Below, in pieces: positions 1 through 11,606 of a DNA stretch of 64,000 nucleotides. Within the stretch, counting starts at the first letter, position 1. Each line of letters starts with the position of its first letter. A model generated the notes under the pieces. The model was given only the letters and a program-made list of their open reading frames with translations. It did no database searches and had not been told where the DNA came from. The stretch comes from Bos javanicus (lineage: Eukaryota > Chordata > Mammalia > Artiodactyla > Bovidae). The DNA lies in NCBI RefSeq assembly GCF_032452875.1, contig NC_083873.1, positions 71,235,987 through 71,299,986 of the forward strand, written 5' to 3'. Position numbers and translations under genes: made by a program.

Positions 1-608
1 ACTTTATACTCAAGAGTGGCTTTAGTATATATGTATTTTTAAAGGTTTATTATCAAAAGGTTTCCAGATTTGATACTGCTAAATCTTATCCCTCAAGATG
101 TCAAAAAATTATTGTAACTTAGACAAATTAAAAATTATTAATTTAACAGACAAATCTGGCCAATTATTTGATAGCTATCTGTAAGGAATGAATTCAGAAA
201 TGGATTCAGAAAAAATTACTGTTTTCATCAAAATTCTCTCCTACAGTAATAAAAAGACACCTAATCCCGGTAAGCAAATCTTTAAATGAACTGGAATTAT
301 TGTGATCATGCGTAGAAAGAATAGCTATTTGAGATATAAGATATCGTGTACTTTTACTCAACAAACATTGACTCTGTGCCAACTATGTGCCAGATCTACG
401 ATAGCTACAAAGAGATCAGTAATTTAAAAAAAATTAGGCATGGTACTCACCCTTAAGAAACTTATAATTTAGCAAACCTAAGATTCCTACTTTCAGACAG
501 GAAAGGTATTATTTTTCTCTGTTCTGAAAACAAAGTAACTAGGACGCAGAGTGGTAAATGTGTCAAACTGCACAGAACTGTGAAATGTTCTAGAGACACA
601 AGAAGTTA
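1..608. other. Non-coding stretch, putative CLOCK intron 1
   Basis: AT-rich sequence with no coding exon. Around 365-470 the text resembles an old interspersed repeat (a phrase like 'tgtgccagatctac...'), too decayed to name. Nothing else is supported. Confidence 0.5.
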
Positions 609-812
609 GTAATAGTTGCTCAGTCATGTCTGACTCTACAAACCCATGGACAGAAGCCTGCCAGACTTCTCTGTCCATGGAATTCTCCAGGCAACAATAT
701 TGGAGTGGGTTGCCATTTCCTTGTCCAGGGGATCTTCTCAACCCAGGGAAAGAACCTGGGTCTCCCATATCGCAGGCAGATTCTTTACCATCTGAGCCAC
801 CAGGGAAACCAC
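609..812 (-). mobile_element. Bov-tA SINE
   Basis: The plus strand ends in 'gagccaccagggaaacc', the reverse complement of the tRNA-like head of Bov-tA, and carries the reversed 'ccactccagtattcttgcctggag' body. Its short ORFs on both strands recur in every copy of this SINE and are not genes. Confidence 0.9.
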
Positions 813-1029
813 AGAAAAGAAGAGCACAAGAAAGGCAGATTCTAAAATTGTCATCTTAAATCTCCTAATAGAGGACTTAATTTGCCTCTGTCAGGCTGTA
901 GAAGACTCCTTAAAAATATCCTCCAATCTATCCCTTGACTCCAAAAGGGACCATGTTCCTTAATCCCCAATGTACATACTAGCCTTGTTCCACTGAGTCA
1001 GTCACCAACTACTTTCCAAATAATATATT

Positions 1030-1302
1030 AGTGCTGCTAAGTCACTTCAGTCGTGTCTGATTCTGTGTGACCCCAGAGACAGCAGCCCACCAGGCTCCCC
1101 CGTCCCTGGGATTCTCCAGGCAAGAACATTGGAGTGGGTTGCCATTTCCTTCTCCAATGCATGAAAATGGAAAGTGAAAGTGAAGTCGCTCAGTTGTGTC
1201 CGACCCTCAGCGACCCCACCGACTGCAGCCCACCAGGCTTCTCCATCCATGAGATTTTCCAGGCAAGAGTACTGGAGTGGGTTGCCATTGCCTTCTCCGA
1301 AT
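1030..1302 (-). mobile_element. Bov-A2 SINE (dimeric)
   Basis: Two BovA monomers in tandem, beginning on the plus strand with the reversed (AGC)n tail 'gctgctaagtcacttcagtcgtgt' and joined near 1160-1185 by the 'gaaagtgaaagtgaag' linker typical of Bov-A2. Confidence 0.9.
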
Positions 1303-1514
1303 ATATTAGTACTTTTACATAAAAATATGATAACAGATATATCTCCTTCATAGAAACAGATAATGTCCTTTTACAGATAAACTCCTTACATAGGAAAAAA
1401 CAGAAGCTGCACAAAAGGTATATACTACTAGATAGTTTTAGAATGGATGTGATAAGAAATATGCAAATCGAAGACTGGCTGGTCATAGTGGTTCTTTAAT
1501 AATTTAACTGTGTC

Positions 1515-1665
1515 AGTGATAGGCTACAGTAGGCCATATGAGTGAGTGAAGTTTGGTTCTTTTCTAAGTTGTATGTAACCTAATACCTTTTCATTCAATT
1601 AGTGTGAGGAATGCCACGACTAGAGGAAATAGGATGAAGAGTGTTAGAATGTTAATTTTAAACAT
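1515..1665 (-). pseudogene. MT-ND1: ND1 N-terminal fragment inside the NUMT
   Basis: The minus strand from 1665 begins ATG and reads MFKINILTLF-ILFPLVVAFLTLIE, clearly the start of mitochondrial NADH dehydrogenase subunit 1. The frame needs the mitochondrial code (TGA follows the Glu) and is then broken by an indel. Only about 50 codons are present, so it cannot make a protein. Confidence 0.88.
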
Positions 1666-1667
1666 TC

Positions 1668-1737
1668 TGTTAGGAGGCGAGTTGAACCTCTAATAATAAT
1701 GATTTTTTTATACAATTACTAGGCTCTGCAGTCTAAC
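1668..1737 (-). pseudogene. Mitochondrial tRNA-Leu(UUR)-like pseudogene
   Basis: It lies directly upstream of the ND1 start as in mtDNA. The plus strand shows the reverse of the T-arm ('gttgaacctc') and of the acceptor/D-arm ('ggctctgcagtctaacc'). Several changes in the anticodon arm make it non-functional. Confidence 0.85.
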
Positions 1738-3279
1738 CTGTGTTCTCTGGCAGGGTGTTTTCATGAATTAAGATTATATCATTAATTAGTTTTAAGGTGC
1801 TTTTGAAAAGTAGGCCTTATTTTCATCTTTTTGTACTGGGAGAAATATATAATAGAAACTGACTTGGATTACTCTGGTGTAAACTCATATTACATAGGAC
1901 TTTAACTACTGAATAAATGAATATTTAATACTGGTTATGCCATTGGGATGTCCTGACCCAACATCAAGATTCTAAACCCTACTGTTGATATGAACTCTAG
2001 AGTAGGACTATGCTGTTATCTGTAGTATAACTTGCTCCGTTGATCAATTTTTTGGATCAGTAAGGGATCAAACATTTTGACTATTTGGTCTAAATTTTAA
2101 TCATTCAGAGACTTTTTTGTTCTCTGAGATCACCCCAAACAAAACCGCTAACCCATATAAAAGTTTTATTATCCCACGATGATTTAGTTCATTGTAGTGG
2201 GGTGGGGGGGGGGCATTAATTAAATAAAGCTCCATACAGGCCTCTGGTCTTATTTTGTTATTCCCACCTCTTCATAGGAAGGTCAATTTCACTGATTAAG
2301 AGATAAGAAAACCCTGTGTGGCCACTCACACAAGTCTTTATTCAGAAAACAAGTGATTATGCTGCCTTTGCACGGTCAGGATAATAGATGTCACTGGGCA
2401 AGCAGTGCCTTTAATACTAGTCAGGCTAGAGGTGATACTCTCAGTAAATAGGCAAGGTTGTACTTGTTGAGTTCCTTTTACTTTTTTAAAATCTTTTGGT
2501 AGGTGCATACCTCTGTCAGGTTGAGACTAATTTTAATAAATAATTTAACACTGACTTAGATTTGTTGTTAACTACCAGTGATTCTATTACTTATATAAGC
2601 TTATGCAAGAAGAAATACTTCCTGTTAGTCATATTAACATTACTGCTTCTTTTAATTAATAGACTAGTCCAGTATTAAACTAGGAGTCGATTTATTGTTG
2701 GTATTAAGGTAAATGTGTTGCCAAGCTTGAATGCTTAATCGATGGCTGTTTTTTAAGGCAACTATGGTGTTATTTTTACTCTCTAGATAAGGTTGTATCC
2801 TGTTTCTAAGGAGTTGAAACTTTTTAGATTAACATTTAAAAATACATTAAAATTTCTGATTTTTTAATAGTTTGTAAAGTTGAACTATGATTTAAGATTT
2901 TTTTTTTTGGACAACCAGCTCTCATCAGGCTTGTTAGGCTTGTCACCTCTACTTATAAATCTTCTCAGAATTTTGCTATATAGATGAGTTTGTTCTAATA
3001 AACTGTTCATAAGGAGCTCATCTGGCTTCTGGGGATTTAAGTTCTTTGTTAAAAATTTCCTAGTTAAATCATTATACAAAATGTAAAAGGGGAGAGGTTT
3101 GGGTTTTTTTTATTACTTTTAATGCTTTTTTTTTAAAATCAGGCCCTTACAGTATTTTCTACATAGCACTCCAAATTTTTAAATTTCCATCTCTTATACT
3201 TTAAATACTGGGTGAATAATTTATTTAATCTGCTTATAACAGTTGAATTTGTGGGAAATTTGGGACAAATTTAAAGTAT
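1738..3279 (-). pseudogene. MT-RNR2: Mitochondrial 16S rRNA pseudogene
   Basis: Reverse complement of mammalian 16S rRNA over its full length. Conserved peptidyl-transferase text is seen around 1950-2110 (the 'gttgatcaattttttggatcagtaagggatcaa' region on plus) and around 2340-2430 ('aagtgattatgctgcctttgcacggtcagg'). Substitutions and an expanded G-run at about 2199-2211 show drift. The junction with tRNA-Val is placed only approximately. Confidence 0.9.
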
Positions 3280-3346
3280 CCATAAACTATGAAACTCCTG
3301 AGGGTAAAATAAACTAGGTGCTTTTATTTACGCTATCCTTTGATTT
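3280..3346 (-). pseudogene. Mitochondrial tRNA-Val-like pseudogene
   Basis: It occupies the slot between 16S and 12S. The plus strand 'taaactaggtgcttttatttacgc' is the reverse of the tRNA-Val body. Ends are approximate and the structure is degraded. Confidence 0.7.
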
Positions 3347-4232
3347 ATTCAAGCACACTTTCTAGTATGCTTCCCTCAGTAATACTTTATCTCCTCATAT
3401 GTGTTTGGTACTTGCTAAGAGATTATAAAGGTTATTAATAATTGAGGAGGGTGATGGATGGAGTGTACATGCTTGATGGCCTGATTCAACTAGGCACCCT
3501 ATTCTTAATTTACTACCATAGCCTCCTTTGGTTTTCAGTTTCATAAAAACTTTCGTATAATGAGAAACATGCTCTTGAAATAGAAAATATAGTCCATTTC
3601 CTCCCATCCTACAAGTTACATTTTGACCTAACATTTTTATGTGTAATAATTACACTATTATTCCTTTTTAAGAGTTTGCTGAAAACAGCAGTATATAGAC
3701 TGAATTAGCAAATGCTGGTGAGGTTTATCAGAGTTTATCAATCATAGAGCAGGCTCCTCTAGAGGGGTATGAAGCACCATCAAGTCTCTTGTGTTTTAAG
3801 CTACTGCTAATAGAACTCTGGCAAATAATTTTGTTACTGTAATTATCTGAGTTTAGGGCTAAGCATAATGGGTTATCTAATCCTGGATTGAGTCTTAGCT
3901 GTCGTGTGATCAAGAACTGTTAAAGTCACTTCTGTAGTTTATTTTTATTTTAGCTATAGCTTTTTACAGTTTAGCTAGAACTTTTTTATTATTCTTTAAC
4001 ACAATTTACACTGGTTTTCTATTAATTTGAGTTAATCATATGACTGTGGTGGCTAGCACAAAATTTACCAACCCTAAATTACATAACTAAGTCCAATTTT
4101 CATTAATGGCTTAATTTTTATCACTGCTGTTTCCCATGAGGGTATGGCTTAAGCAAGGCAATATGACCTACTATTTTTGTGTGCTTGGTATCTGCTTCTT
4201 TTAATCATGATTTAGAGGACAGTCTGTTTAAG
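3347..4232 (-). pseudogene. MT-RNR1: Mitochondrial 12S rRNA pseudogene (5' end missing)
   Basis: Reverse complement of 12S rRNA, from its 3' end ('caagcacactttctagtatgctt', near 3350-3373) to roughly 50-70 nt short of the 12S 5' end, where a Bov-tA SINE follows. Conserved blocks at 3675-3800 and 3850-3905 leave no doubt of identity. The short ORFs here are fortuitous. Confidence 0.92.
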
Positions 4233-4235
4233 CAG

Positions 4236-4458
4236 GATTCCCAGCTGGTGCTAGTGGTAAAGAACCTGCCTGCCAATTCAGGAGACATAAGAAACGTGGG
4301 TTCGATCCCTGGGTTGAGCAGATCCCCTGGACGAGGGCACGGCAACCCACTCCAGTATTCTTGCCTGGAGAATCCCATGGACAGAGGAACCAGGCGGGCT
4401 ATAGTCCACTGGATAGCAAAGCTGGACACAACTGAAGCAACTTGCACACACGCACTGC
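4236..4458 (+). mobile_element. Bov-tA SINE at the NUMT edge
   Basis: Head 'ggtgctagtggtaaagaacctgcc', B-box 'gggttcgatccctggg' and body ending 'gacacaactgaagcaac'. It is flanked by 'tgtttaag' (left) and 'tgcttaag' (right), a likely target-site duplication, so it probably inserted in or at the end of the mitochondrial copy. Confidence 0.9.
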
Positions 4459-4754
4459 TTAAGACACTGTGGTATCACTAAAACGTGGTAAAAAACTGAG
4501 AGTACTATTTTAATTTTCTTCCTAATATGTCCATTTACATTCACTTTAGAAGAGAAGTAATACCAGAATCAACTTATTGCCTGCTTGAAAACAGCAACAC
4601 AGGTCTAATGAGAATATGGATTACACTTCCCAAGATAGAAAAAAAGTGTAAGTTCAGTCACTGAGAATTGGTTATTAACTCTTACCTCCCTCTAATTTCC
4701 CCCAACTCATTTCTTATCTTAGCACTCAATCTATAAATACTTTTCCAACTAGGT

Positions 4755-5235
4755 AGAGCAGAGGTCAGCTAACTTACTCTATGCTGCTGGTAAGTCGCTT
4801 CAGTCATGTCTGACTCTGTGCAACCCCATAGACGGCAGCCCATCAGGCTCCTCCTTCCCTGGGATTCTCCAGTCAAGAATACTGGGGTGGGTTGCCATTT
4901 CCTTCTCCAGCTTACTCTATGAAGGGTCATAAAGTAAATATTTTTGGCTTTCTGGGCCCTAAGGTCTCTGATGCAACTCCCTAACTCTGCCTCTATAGCC
5001 TGAAAACAGCCATACACAATGTGTAAAAAAATTAAGATCAGCTGTATTTTAATAAAGCTTTATTCATAAACAGTAAACCTGAGTTTCATATAATTTCAAC
5101 ATATTGCAAAGTAGTATTCTTCTTCCAGGAATTTTTTCCATCAACCATTTAAAAATGTAAAGACTATTCTTAGTTCACAGGTCATACAAAACAGGCAGTA
5201 GACTGGATTTGGTAGTGTGCAAACCCTGGATGGAC
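4755..5235 (+). mobile_element. Ancient hAT-like DNA transposon remnant, split by a SINE
   Basis: Text such as 'gaggtcagctaac...gtcataaagtaaatatttttggctttctgggccctaaggtctctg...ttttaataaagctttattcataaacag...ggcagtagactggatttgg' matches a common old non-autonomous mammalian element (MER class). I do not name the exact family. A BovA SINE at 4784-4910 interrupts it. Confidence 0.6.
4784..4910 (-). mobile_element. BovA monomer SINE with 11-bp target duplication
   Basis: A single BovA unit, reversed, between direct repeats 'cttactctatg' at 4773-4783 and 4911-4921. The exact duplication shows a retroposition event into the older DNA transposon. Confidence 0.9.
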
Positions 5236-7235
5236 AGACCTGCTTATAAGCTGGAGTTGTAGCAGGTGACTGGCCCGTCTTTACCTCAGTCAACTGATGT
5301 CTAAACCTAAAACCTGACATGAAATAATTCTTATTCTACTTTTCATTCATTTGCAAATCACCTTTCTCTCAACAACAACAACAACAAAAAGACACACTGT
5401 AGCTCTTACTTTCAGATGGTAACTTTTAAGAATTTCAAGAACTGCTGAAATACATCTGGATATCAATTATCTTTCAATAATTTTTCACTTCTCTTGAGAA
5501 TAAAAATTCTAAAGATAAATAAAAGCTATCAAAGAAGGTAGCAGTCTATGCTCTAAATGTTTTTATAATAATTGGTCCTATGCTCCTTGCAAGGAGATTG
5601 CAAACCTCATTGTACCCAATATTTATGTCAGGAAAAAAAAAAAAAAAAAAAACAAGAAGAGAAGGCATACTTCTGAGCTCAAAATGAAGACTGAAGATAT
5701 CTAGTGAAACTCACCAAGTTGTAAAGATTCATCTAAGAGGAATGCAGAATTTTCCAAAGGCATCTAACACTGTGACAAAATCAGCTTCTAAGTTTCAGCA
5801 GCTTTACAGGAAAAATAAAAAATAAAAAAATCCATGAAACAAGGGCAGCTGTGGAAATAATATTAACCAAATTCTAAGTAACAATACTGCCAGTATTTTT
5901 TTTTCCATCCAAGTATACCACATTAATTGAGGTTTCCTATGTGCCAGGAATTGGGGATGCAGCAATGAACACGTCAGATTCTATCAACCCCTCTGGAGCT
6001 CAGTCTGTACGGTTATTCCAAATGGGATGAAAGGTTTTAAAACCATGATGGTGTGAAAGGGGAGCATGGCAGAGATACAAACTAGTCTGGTGGGAATTTA
6101 TTAGAAAATGTCTCCTCGAAAAGAGACAATTAATGCAAGCATGAGTAGGATCTGACCAAATAAAGCAACTGGGGAGGGGAGAGAAAGAACATATTACATT
6201 AAGGGGAACAGCATGTTCAAAGGGGCAGATGTAGGAGAGGATATGGCATCTGTGTGAAAGTAAAAGAAGTCGAGTATGGCTGCTCAGAGTAAGAAAAGAG
6301 ATGAGAAGGTCATTCTCTGAGATGAGACATGGCCAAAGGAAGAAAGCAAGGTATTAAAACAATTTGCCCTGTATCACTCAGTCACACAGAGCTAACAGGC
6401 AGAGTTCATTTTAAGCCCTCACCACTTGACTGCAATATAATTACCATTCTGCAGCTCTTCTCAGTCCTCTATCATCAAGGGTCTTAGAAGAGGACTCCTG
6501 GAAAGAAAGTTGATGGAAAGTCTTAAGGAGGATGATCCTTTTGTGGAGCTTTTGCAAGGGCTTGAGAGAAAACCTCACTATGAATGGAAGAACTGATCAA
6601 CTAACCATCAGGAGCCCTCCTGCAAAATGAAGGAAAAGAAGAGTCCCAGCACCATCCTCAATTACTAGTGAATAGCTGTCAAGCATTTTATTATGTGTCA
6701 AGTCTAGTTGTAAGTGCTTTACATGTATTAACTAATTTAATCCTCACAACATCCCTATGAGATAGGTGCTTTTTATTACTCTCTATTTCCAGTATGGTTT
6801 TATGAACAGTCCAATTATCATCATTAATTTTTATTAACAATTGAAATGAAAATTATTAGAAATGTTAATGATACTTCTTTCCACCATATTAAAAGAATTT
6901 TAATTACCCTTCAATAGGAAAAGTACTATTTTAAAGATTGATTAACAAAAACAAAAGATTTCACATTAATTGGGTTATTTCTCTTTTAACTAGCAGTTCC
7001 GTTAGACAAGGAGTTGGAAATTCTGTTCCTTGTTCATTCATTCACTTACTATGATAGGTTCTACATATCCAATGATAACGGGGAAAAAACACCAAATTCC
7101 TGCCCTCATGGAGTTTTACTCACTGAAATGAAAATTGATACCCCCTAGCAATTACATTTTTATAACATATCCTACTTATAAAATGTTCTTATGTAAAGAA
7201 TCAAACTCTTTGCTTTTTCCAGTTTTTCTATAGTA
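5236..7235. other. Non-coding intronic stretch with an MIR relic
   Basis: No exon seen. About 6685-6790 is an MIR in reverse ('gtaagtgctttacatgtattaactaatttaatcctcacaac'). A poly(A) run lies at 5633-5652. Phrases near 5940-6000 and 7040-7110 look like other very old repeats. The remainder shows nothing recognisable. Confidence 0.5.
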
Positions 7236-7239
7236 AAGT

Positions 7240-7660
7240 ACAAATGTGAGAACTGGACCATAATAAAGTTGAGTGCCAAAGAATTGATGCTTTCGAATTG
7301 TGGTGCTGGAGAAGACTCTTGAGGGTCTATTGGACTGCAAGGAGATCCAACCAGTCAATCCTAAAGGATATCAACTCTGAATATTCATTGGAAGGAGTGA
7401 TGCTGAAGCTGAAGCTCCAATACTTTGGTGACCTGATGTTAAGAGCCAGTTCACTGGAAAAGACCCTGATGCTGGGCAAGACTGAGGGCAGGAGAAGGGG
7501 GCAACAGAGGATGAGATCACTGGATGGCATCACCGACTCAATAAACATGAGTTTGAGCAAACTGCAGGAGATAGTGAAGGACAGGGAAGCCTGACATGCT
7601 GCAGTCCATGGGGTCACAAAGAATCAAACATAACTTAGCGACTAAAGAACAACAACAGAG
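7240..7660 (+). mobile_element. BovB LINE 3' fragment
   Basis: Encodes the degenerate C-terminal end of the BovB (RTE) ORF2 with its typical residues IDAFELWCWRRLLRV and SLEKTLMLGKTEGRRRG, then the 3' end 'gactaaagaacaacaaca'. The 5' part with endonuclease and reverse transcriptase is absent, so it is dead. Confidence 0.92.
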
Positions 7661-7996
7661 AGTCAAACTACAGAATCAAATCTTTATATTGTATATTCTT
7701 AACAGTTGCAGTGTCACATCCAGGGGTGAAAAAAATCTTCAATAGAAATTAAAACGGTTTCTTGCCTTCCAAAGTACAATGCTCTACTCTTGGGTCTCAT
7801 GGAGCAGACAATAAAGGAAAAAAAAATGTCTAAAAAGGGCCTTTAAAGGAGTAATAATGAAAAAAAAAGCTTGAGAAACACTGCTTTAGAGCAAACGTTC
7901 CATTTAAATCAATACAGAAAAGAAGTAAAATGACATCAAGAAGAAGAAACCAGATAAATTCAGAATGAGAAATATTTTATAGAACTGACCTAGTTT

Positions 7997-7999
<3 letters not shown>
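7661..7999. other. Non-coding intronic stretch
   Basis: Unremarkable AT-rich sequence between the BovB fragment and the CA repeat. Nothing recognised. Confidence 0.5.

Positions 8000-8041
<42 letters not shown>
8000..8041. repeat. (CA)n microsatellite
   Basis: About 20 uninterrupted CA dinucleotides. Likely length-polymorphic. Confidence 0.97.
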
Positions 8042-8043
<2 letters not shown>

Positions 8044-8576
8044 AGAAATATTTGCAGATGAATTAGATGTGGAATATGCTTCAAAGAGATTCAGGAGAAG
8101 GTACACAGCTGAAGGTATAGATGAAACAAGACAGGTCCTGAGTTGATAGTTATTAAAGCTGAGAGTTCATCATTCTATTCTGTACTACTGTTGTTATGTA
8201 TTCCATTAAAACAAAAGCGTATGTTATTTAAGGAAGATTTTGAATTCTTAAGAAACTGGAGCAGAACTGTGTAATACATAGCTGGTACAAACATTTTCTA
8301 TCAACGGTGATCTACAAACCAATATCACTCTTCTCCCGAATAAACTGTACTCTTAAGAAAAAAAGGACTCAAGAAACATAACAACTAACCGGTAATATCC
8401 CATCTGAATTCTGATTCAAACAATATAAAAAGGTATTTTTCAAACAACTGGAAAAGATCTGAGTAAGAACTAGGTATTATATAATATTAAGAAACTATGG
8501 TTAATTTGGTTAGATATGATAGAGTTTATGTAAGAACATATCTTTACTTTTTAAAAAACATATAGAAATATTTTAC

Positions 8577-8776
8577 CCTCCCTGGTGGCTGAGGCGGTAA
8601 AAAATCCACCTACAATGCGAGAGACCCGGGTCTGATCCCTGGGTCAAGACCCCCTGGAGAAGGAAATCGCTACCCACTCCAGTATTTTTGCCTCGGAAAT
8701 CCCATGGACGGAGGAGCTGGTGGGCTAGTCTGTGGGCTCACAAAGAGTTGGACACGACTGAGCAGCTAACACTTAG
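8577..8776 (+). mobile_element. Bov-tA SINE
   Basis: Head 'ccctccctggtggctgaggcgg' through 'gacacgactgagcagctaacac'. A tRNA-like B-box is present with substitutions ('ggtctgatccctggg'). Confidence 0.9.
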
Positions 8777-8792
8777 AGGTATTAAAAACATA

Positions 8793-8885
8793 ACCTGTGA
8801 TGGATTCATTTTGATATTTGGCAAAACTAATACAATTATGTAAAGTTTAAAAATAAAATAAAATTAAAAAAATAAAAATAAAAGG
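8793..8885 (+). mobile_element. Bovine-type L1 3' tail
   Basis: 'gtgatggattcattttgatatttggcaaaactaatacaattatgtaaag' followed by an A-rich tail is the usual 3' end of ruminant L1 elements. Only the tail is present. Confidence 0.8.
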
Positions 8886-9929
8886 AAAAGAAGACAAAAT
8901 ATGTTTTTATATTGTTTGAATCAGAACTTTTTAACTACAGAAGTATTTAGAAGTGAAGTGACAATTCCTTTCATTCTTTTTTTTTTTTCCTTAAAAAAAG
9001 AAAACCTGAAGAATGAAAGATAATGATGACAGTTTTGTCTCACTTTCACCTTTGGAATGCCTACTGGTAAGACAGCACAGAAGTACAAAAAGTTTAAGAT
9101 CTATAAAACAATGAAAAGAATGGAGTAGGAAGTTATGAAGGGATGAAATGACACAGTAGATTTCTAGAGAATGGAAAGAAGATCCAAAGTGTGTTAACAG
9201 GTTAAGCAAAACTAGGGAAAGCACAGTGCAAAATTCACACACACAGGGACTACCATGGAGGCCTGAGTCCATCATTCTGAGACTCTAGACTCGAGTTAGC
9301 AGATAAAGAGGCTGAATACTAGTGACCTAGGAAAAAGTTACCTGTCTCCTTTCTCTACACCCATTCCTTGGCTAGGCAAGGCCCAGTGGCACCCCTAAGC
9401 CAAAAACTGTGCCACTCTTTTCTAAAGAAATCTAGCAGAAATCTGGCAACCTGCTCATAAAGAAACCAGAGGAATGTTAGTGCCTAGCCATGTCTGTTGT
9501 CAATACGACAAATAGAAAGCTCCTGAGAATCACAATAGGTCCCCTGCTCTTCTGCTCTAAACCTAAACTTGCCAGCAGACAAGACACTCCATCTATGTAC
9601 TAAGAATTACCAACCAGTCTTTTCAAACAGAGAAAGCACTTAGGAAAAAATCCCACCTATCCAACAAGAAAAAAACACCCCAACTGTAGCTATAGGAAGT
9701 CATCAAGACATTCCTGTAGCAATATAGATGAGTCAACTATGTAATTTCATATGAGGAAAAACCACAGCTAGAAAAAGACAAAGGTAAATAATAAATTAAC
9801 CCCAGAAGACTCACAAAGTATTCAGGTACAGAAGAAAAGAATTAAACAATTAAAATATCCTTAAGACACTCCTAAAGAAACTGCATTCAATGAAACAAAA
9901 ACAGAATGCTACAATGATACAGATTTTAC
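8886..9929. other. Non-coding intronic stretch
   Basis: No exon, RNA gene or clear repeat recognised. A short reverse ORF near 8991-9275 has no family resemblance I can see. Confidence 0.45.
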
Positions 9930-10148
9930 AACACCCAGAATTGTTGTAAATACTTTACAAATATGAACTCCTTTGCCCACAAAGTAGTTATCCTCATTTC
10001 ATAGTTCAGAAACAGAGCACAGAAAGGTTAAATAATTTACCTAAGGTCATATGGTTATTAAGTAGTGGAGCTGGAATCTTAACAGACACAGTCTAGCAGT
10101 CTAGTTCTATTATATATGCTTTTAACAACTACACCATGTTGCCTCCTG
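9930..10148 (-). mobile_element. MIR SINE
   Basis: Reversed MIR core: 'tcctcatttcatagttcagaaacagagcacagaaaggttaaataatttacctaaggtcatatggttattaagtagtggagctgg', with the reversed tRNA-like head 'acaactacaccatgttgcctc' at its end. Confidence 0.85.
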
Positions 10149-10488
10149 AAATAATACAAACAGAAAATAAGCAAAGGTACTGGAATACTTACAATCTGCT
10201 TACAGACATTCACAGAAAAGCAGGAACATATAGCCAAAGAAATCTGTAAAAATAAGGAATAAAAAGGCAATGACAGAAAACATAAGAGATATGACATAAG
10301 GATCAAACCAGAAAGCCAATATTCTGCTGATGAGCATTCCAAAGTGAAAGAACATAGAAAACCAAGAAATATTACCAAAAAACAGTGAGAACATTTCCCA
10401 TACCTGAACGGAAACACCAGCATTTCAACGGAAAAGGTCTATCAACTCCAGAGAGTTCAGATAGAATAACAACTCATACCTAGACACA

Positions 10489-10697
10489 GGGCTTCACTGA
10501 GGGCACAATGGTAAAGAATCCACCTGCCAATGTAGCAGACACAGGCAATGTGGGTTCGATCCCTGGGTTGGGAAGATCCCCTGCAGGAAGAAATGGCAAC
10601 CACTCTAATATTCTTGCCTGGAAAATTCCATGGATAGAGGAGCCTGGCAGGCTACAGCCCATGGGGTCGCAAAAAGAGTCAGACACAGTGAGCTACT
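10489..10697 (+). mobile_element. Bov-tA SINE
   Basis: B-box 'gggttcgatccctgggttggg' and the 'cctgcaggaagaaatggcaacc' body are clear. Ends near 'gtcagacacagtgag'. Confidence 0.9.
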
Positions 10698-10699
10698 GG

Positions 10700-11340
10700 G
10701 CATATACCTAGATATGTAACTATAAAATTCCAGAACTACAAAGACAACAGTAAGATACTAAAGTTTCCAAAGAGAGAGAGGGAAAGGGTTATAAAAATAT
10801 AACAAGACTCAGAGTAGCATCAGATTTCCTACCATCTTGATCTAAACAGAACAGAGAAAAGCTCCTAAGTTCAAAAGGAAATTCACTCTGAATCTAAATT
10901 TCTACACTCAAACTATCAAGCAATTATGAACCAGGTAAAAGCCATGTTTAGGCATTCAAGAATGTTTCATCTTAAGTATCCTGTATATTGATGTTAATTT
11001 GGAACATATTCCAGCAAAAAGAAGGAGAATGCCATGAAACAGGAAGATGCGATATCTAAGGAACAATAAACCTAACCCAGAAATGCAGTGGAAGAATATC
11101 TCAGAATGTTAGATACTCAGCAGGCTTCCTTCTTACGAAGACTGAAGGAAGAAGTAGGAAAACTCTAAAAGGGATGTCTCTAGGAAAACCAGGGATTCCT
11201 TTCAACAAATAAGATACTGTGATTCAAGCAGGAAACATTTCTACCAAAGAAAAAAAGGTAATTACAGACTGCAGGAGGTGAAGATGAACAAGATTAAACA
11301 AACAACTCAGAATATAAGGCAAACTAGTCGCATGATTGTG
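10700..11340 (+). mobile_element. Ancient L1-like remnant
   Basis: A-rich text ('aattccagaactacaaagacaacagtaagatac', 'ctaaatttctacactcaaactatcaagcaattatgaacc') resembles old mammalian L1/HAL1 interior. No open frame; boundaries uncertain. Confidence 0.4.
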
Positions 11341-11499
11341 AAAAAATTTGCCCTAAGATAACCAAACTTACCTTGATATCCTATTTTTTTTGAGTTCCAT
11401 TATAACTTTGTACTCATGAAAAACAAACAGCTCAATGAGTAACTGTAATTTATTGTGTTCAGCTTTTAGAATCAACCTACTGAAAAGCCTGAATGTTTT

Positions 11500-11606
11500 T
11501 GTTTTGTTTTGGCCATACCATGCAGCATGCAGGGTCTCAGTTCCCCCACCAGGGATCAAACCTGTGCCCTCTGCATTGGGAGCATGGAGTCTTACCCACT
11601 GCAATG
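11500..11606 (-). mobile_element. Artiodactyl tRNA-Glu-type SINE (CHR class)
   Basis: The plus strand 'ttttggccataccatgcagcatgcagggtctcagttcccccaccagggatcaaacctgtgccctctgcattgg' is the reverse of the cetartiodactyl CHR SINE, which is older than Bov-tA. Confidence 0.8.

Larger units (their letters stand above)
1510..4235 (-). other. NUMT: nuclear copy of mitochondrial ND1-tRNALeu-16S-tRNAVal-12S
   Basis: Read on the minus strand, this 2.7-kb block has the order of mammalian mtDNA without a gap: most of 12S rRNA, tRNA-Val, the whole 16S rRNA, tRNA-Leu(UUR) and the first codons of ND1. Its length matches the mitochondrial interval, so it is one collinear insertion. Diagnostic conserved blocks include the 12S text around 3720-3790 (reverse of the 'cctctagaggagcctg' region) and the 16S text around 2920-3060. 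Many substitutions and small indels show it is old and non-functional. The right end coincides with a Bov-tA insertion at 4236; the left end fades near 1510. It sits in the inferred CLOCK intron 1. Confidence 0.93.

Noticed and set aside
2885..3913. Short ORFs on the minus strand
   Set aside because: They fall in the mitochondrial rRNA pseudogenes and are accidental.
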